From NCBI GenBank assembly GCA_050290145.1, contig JBNKHC010000097.1, positions 1 to 5,631 of the forward strand: 5,631 nucleotides of DNA, in the 5' to 3' direction. Below are positions 4,320-5,631 of this stretch, piece by piece. The position numbers and the translations under genes are program-made. Position 1 is the stretch's first letter, and the number at the start of each line of letters is the position of its first letter. The notes below the pieces were generated by a model. That model was not told the origin of the DNA. It saw nothing but the letters and a program-made list of their open reading frames with translations, and ran no database searches. Source of the stretch: Pelagibius sp050290145. Lineage in GTDB: Bacteria; Pseudomonadota; Alphaproteobacteria; Kiloniellales; Kiloniellaceae.

Positions 4320-5631
4320 ACGACGACGATCCCGCGCCAGGCAGTGCGACAGCCTGGCGCGCGGTCTTCACGCTGCTCGCCGTCGCCTCGGTCGGATTCC
4401 ACCTCTGGCTCATCTTCGCCGGGCTGATCCCAAACCTGGTGAGCCGGCCCATTCACCTGATGCTGGCCCTGCCCTGGGTCTTCGTCGCGGCGCGCGAGGA
4501 GAACCGCCTGGCGCGTTGGAGCGGCTGGCTGCTCTGCGCCGCGGGCCTGGCGGGCTGCCTCTACATCATCGTCAACCTCAGGGCGCTGGACGACCAGTAC
4601 GGCAGCCTGCGCGGCCCCTTGCAGTATGGGCTCGCCGCCGTGCTGATCGTCACGGTGCTGGAGATGGCGCGCCGCGCCATCAAGCTGGCTCTGCCGCTGG
4701 TCGCGGTCGCCGCGCTGGCCTACGGTCTCTTCGGCCAGTATCTGCCGGGACAGTTCGGCCACCCGGGCATTCCGCTGAACTCCTTCCTCGGCACCCTCAC
4801 CATCGCCGAGGGCGGCATCTGGGGGTCGCTGACCGGCGTCTCCGTGAACGTGGTGGCGGTCTTCGTCATTCTCGGCGCCTTCGTCGGCGCCGGCGAAGGC
4901 GGCGCCGGCTTCATGGCGCTGGCGACGCGTCTCGCCGGGCGCTTCCGCGCCGGGGCGGCCAAGGTCTCGGTGCTCTCCTCGGCCTTTTTCGGCTCGATCT
5001 CCGGCTCCGCCTCCGCCAACGTCGCCTCCACCGGCGCCATCACCCTGCCGGCCATGAAGCGCCTGGGCTACCCGCCTTCTTTCGCCGCGGCGGTGGAGGC
5101 GGTCGCCTCCTCCGGCGGCCAGATCATGCCGCCTCTGATGGGCGCCGGCGCCTTCATCATGGTGGAACTGCTGCGCCTGCCCTACACGGGGATCATGGCA
5201 GCGGCGATCCTGCCCGCCCTGCTGTTCTTCTGGGCGGCCTGGTGCGGCGTCGACCGCTTCGCCCGGAACTACGGCCTGAAGGGCATGGCGCGGGCGGACC
5301 TGCCCGATCGCCGCACGCTGCTGGCGACCGCGCCCTTCTTCCTGATCCCTTTCGGCCTGCTGCTGGCGGTGCTGTTCCTCACCGGCTACACGCCGCAGTT
5401 CGCCGCCGGCGTCGCCATTTTCGCCGCCGCCGCACTGCTGATCACCGACCGCAGCGGCCGGGTCTCGCTCACCGCCGCTCTCGCGCGCTTCGAGACCGCC
5501 TGCAACGACGCGGCGCGGCAGATCGCCGGCATCGCCGCCATCATCATCTGCGCCGGCATCGTCATCGGGGTCCTCAACCTCACCGGCCTGGGCGTGAAGG
5601 TGACCTCGGTGATCCTCGCGCTCTCCGGCGG
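4271..5631 (+). CDS. TRAP transporter fused permease (DctQ-DctM type), N-terminal part
   Basis: The frame stays open from ATG 4271 to the window edge: 453 codons with no stop, 3' truncated. It is the inner-membrane component of the TRAP system, fusing the small four-helix part and the large DctM-like part, as is usual with TAXI receptors. Residues 1-30 are cytoplasmic. Helices of the N-terminal part lie at about 32-53, 61-75, 85-103 and 117-133. The DctM region begins around 165, with ILGAFVGAGEGGAG (200-213), the signature GSISGSASANVASTGAITLP (241-260), MKRLGYPPSFAAAVEAVASS (262-281) and GGQIMPPLMGAGAFIM (282-297). These Gly/Ser/Asn-rich hairpin motifs are the strongest family evidence and line the Na+ and substrate site in TRAP permeases. 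AAAGGA (4261-4266) lies 4 bases before the ATG. Complete members usually exceed 600 residues. Oddly, the start codon and about the first 16 residues (LRSAAKKLGIASRST) come from an interspersed repeat. Confidence 0.93.
   Translation, partial: MLRSAAKKLGIASRSTHDDDPAPGSATAWRAVFTLLAVASVGFHLWLIFAGLIPNLVSRPIHLMLALPWVFVAAREENRLARWSGWLLCAAGLAGCLYIIVNLRALDDQYGSLRGPLQYGLAAVLIVTVLEMARRAIKLALPLVAVAALAYGLFGQYLPGQFGHPGIPLNSFLGTLTIAEGGIWGSLTGVSVNVVAVFVILGAFVGAGEGGAGFMALATRLAGRFRAGAAKVSVLSSAFFGSISGSASANVASTGAITLPAMKRLGYPPSFAAAVEAVASSGGQIMPPLMGAGAFIMVELLRLPYTGIMAAAILPALLFFWAAWCGVDRFARNYGLKGMARADLPDRRTLLATAPFFLIPFGLLLAVLFLTGYTPQFAAGVAIFAAAALLITDRSGRVSLTAALARFETACNDAARQIAGIAAIIICAGIVIGVLNLTGLGVKVTSVILALSG

Noticed and set aside
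3832..4452. Minus-strand open frame over the TAXI end and permease start
   Set aside because: It crosses both interspersed repeats and is antisense to two well-supported genes.
4229..5055. Two minus-strand open frames antisense to the TRAP permease (4229-4762 and 4720-5055)
   Set aside because: The plus-strand frame carries clear TRAP permease motifs without a stop; the antisense frames show only biased composition.

Overview
This window is GC-rich, densely coded DNA. It most likely comes from an alphaproteobacterium, perhaps a Rhodospirillales-like or marine heterotrophic lineage. Three things point that way: strong GC bias at third codon positions, a TAXI-type TRAP transporter with a fused permease, and two kinds of short palindromic intergenic repeat that I recognise as common in alphaproteobacterial genomes. 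The taxonomic call is inference; the window has no rRNA or marker gene.

Layout. (1) Positions 2-286, plus strand: the C-terminal end of a class I SAM-dependent methyltransferase, cut by the window start. It converges on (2) a VOC/glyoxalase-fold protein (288-689, minus), with one base between the two stop codons. (3) A gene-free stretch (690-903) holds a terminator-like hairpin and a double-hairpin interspersed repeat whose two halves differ only by compensatory changes. (4) An AraC-family regulator with an N-terminal cupin domain (904-1785, minus) is divergent from (5) a 12-helix MFS transporter (1839-3065, plus). Only 53 bp separate them. That gap carries a consensus TATAAT box for the regulator, placed so close to its ATG that the mRNA would be leaderless or nearly so, and a 6+6 bp palindrome that could be an operator. 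(6) A TRAP operon follows: a TAXI-family periplasmic solute receptor (3181-4149) and a fused TRAP permease (from 4271, running off the right edge).

How they work together. The regulator and MFS transporter form a typical divergent regulator/transporter pair, in which the cupin domain probably senses a ligand and controls the transporter and its own gene. The TAXI receptor captures a solute in the periplasm and hands it to the fused permease for ion-driven uptake. The substrates of both transporters cannot be read from the sequence. The VOC protein and the methyltransferase have no evident link to transport.

The most unusual part is the receptor-permease junction (4150-4320). It contains two inverted copies of one interspersed repeat. 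The second copy supplies the permease's start codon and its first 16 or so residues. In RNA the two copies can pair with each other, burying the start codon in a long stem and leaving the Shine-Dalgarno sequence in the loop. I saw no CRISPR array, tRNA, rRNA or insertion sequence.
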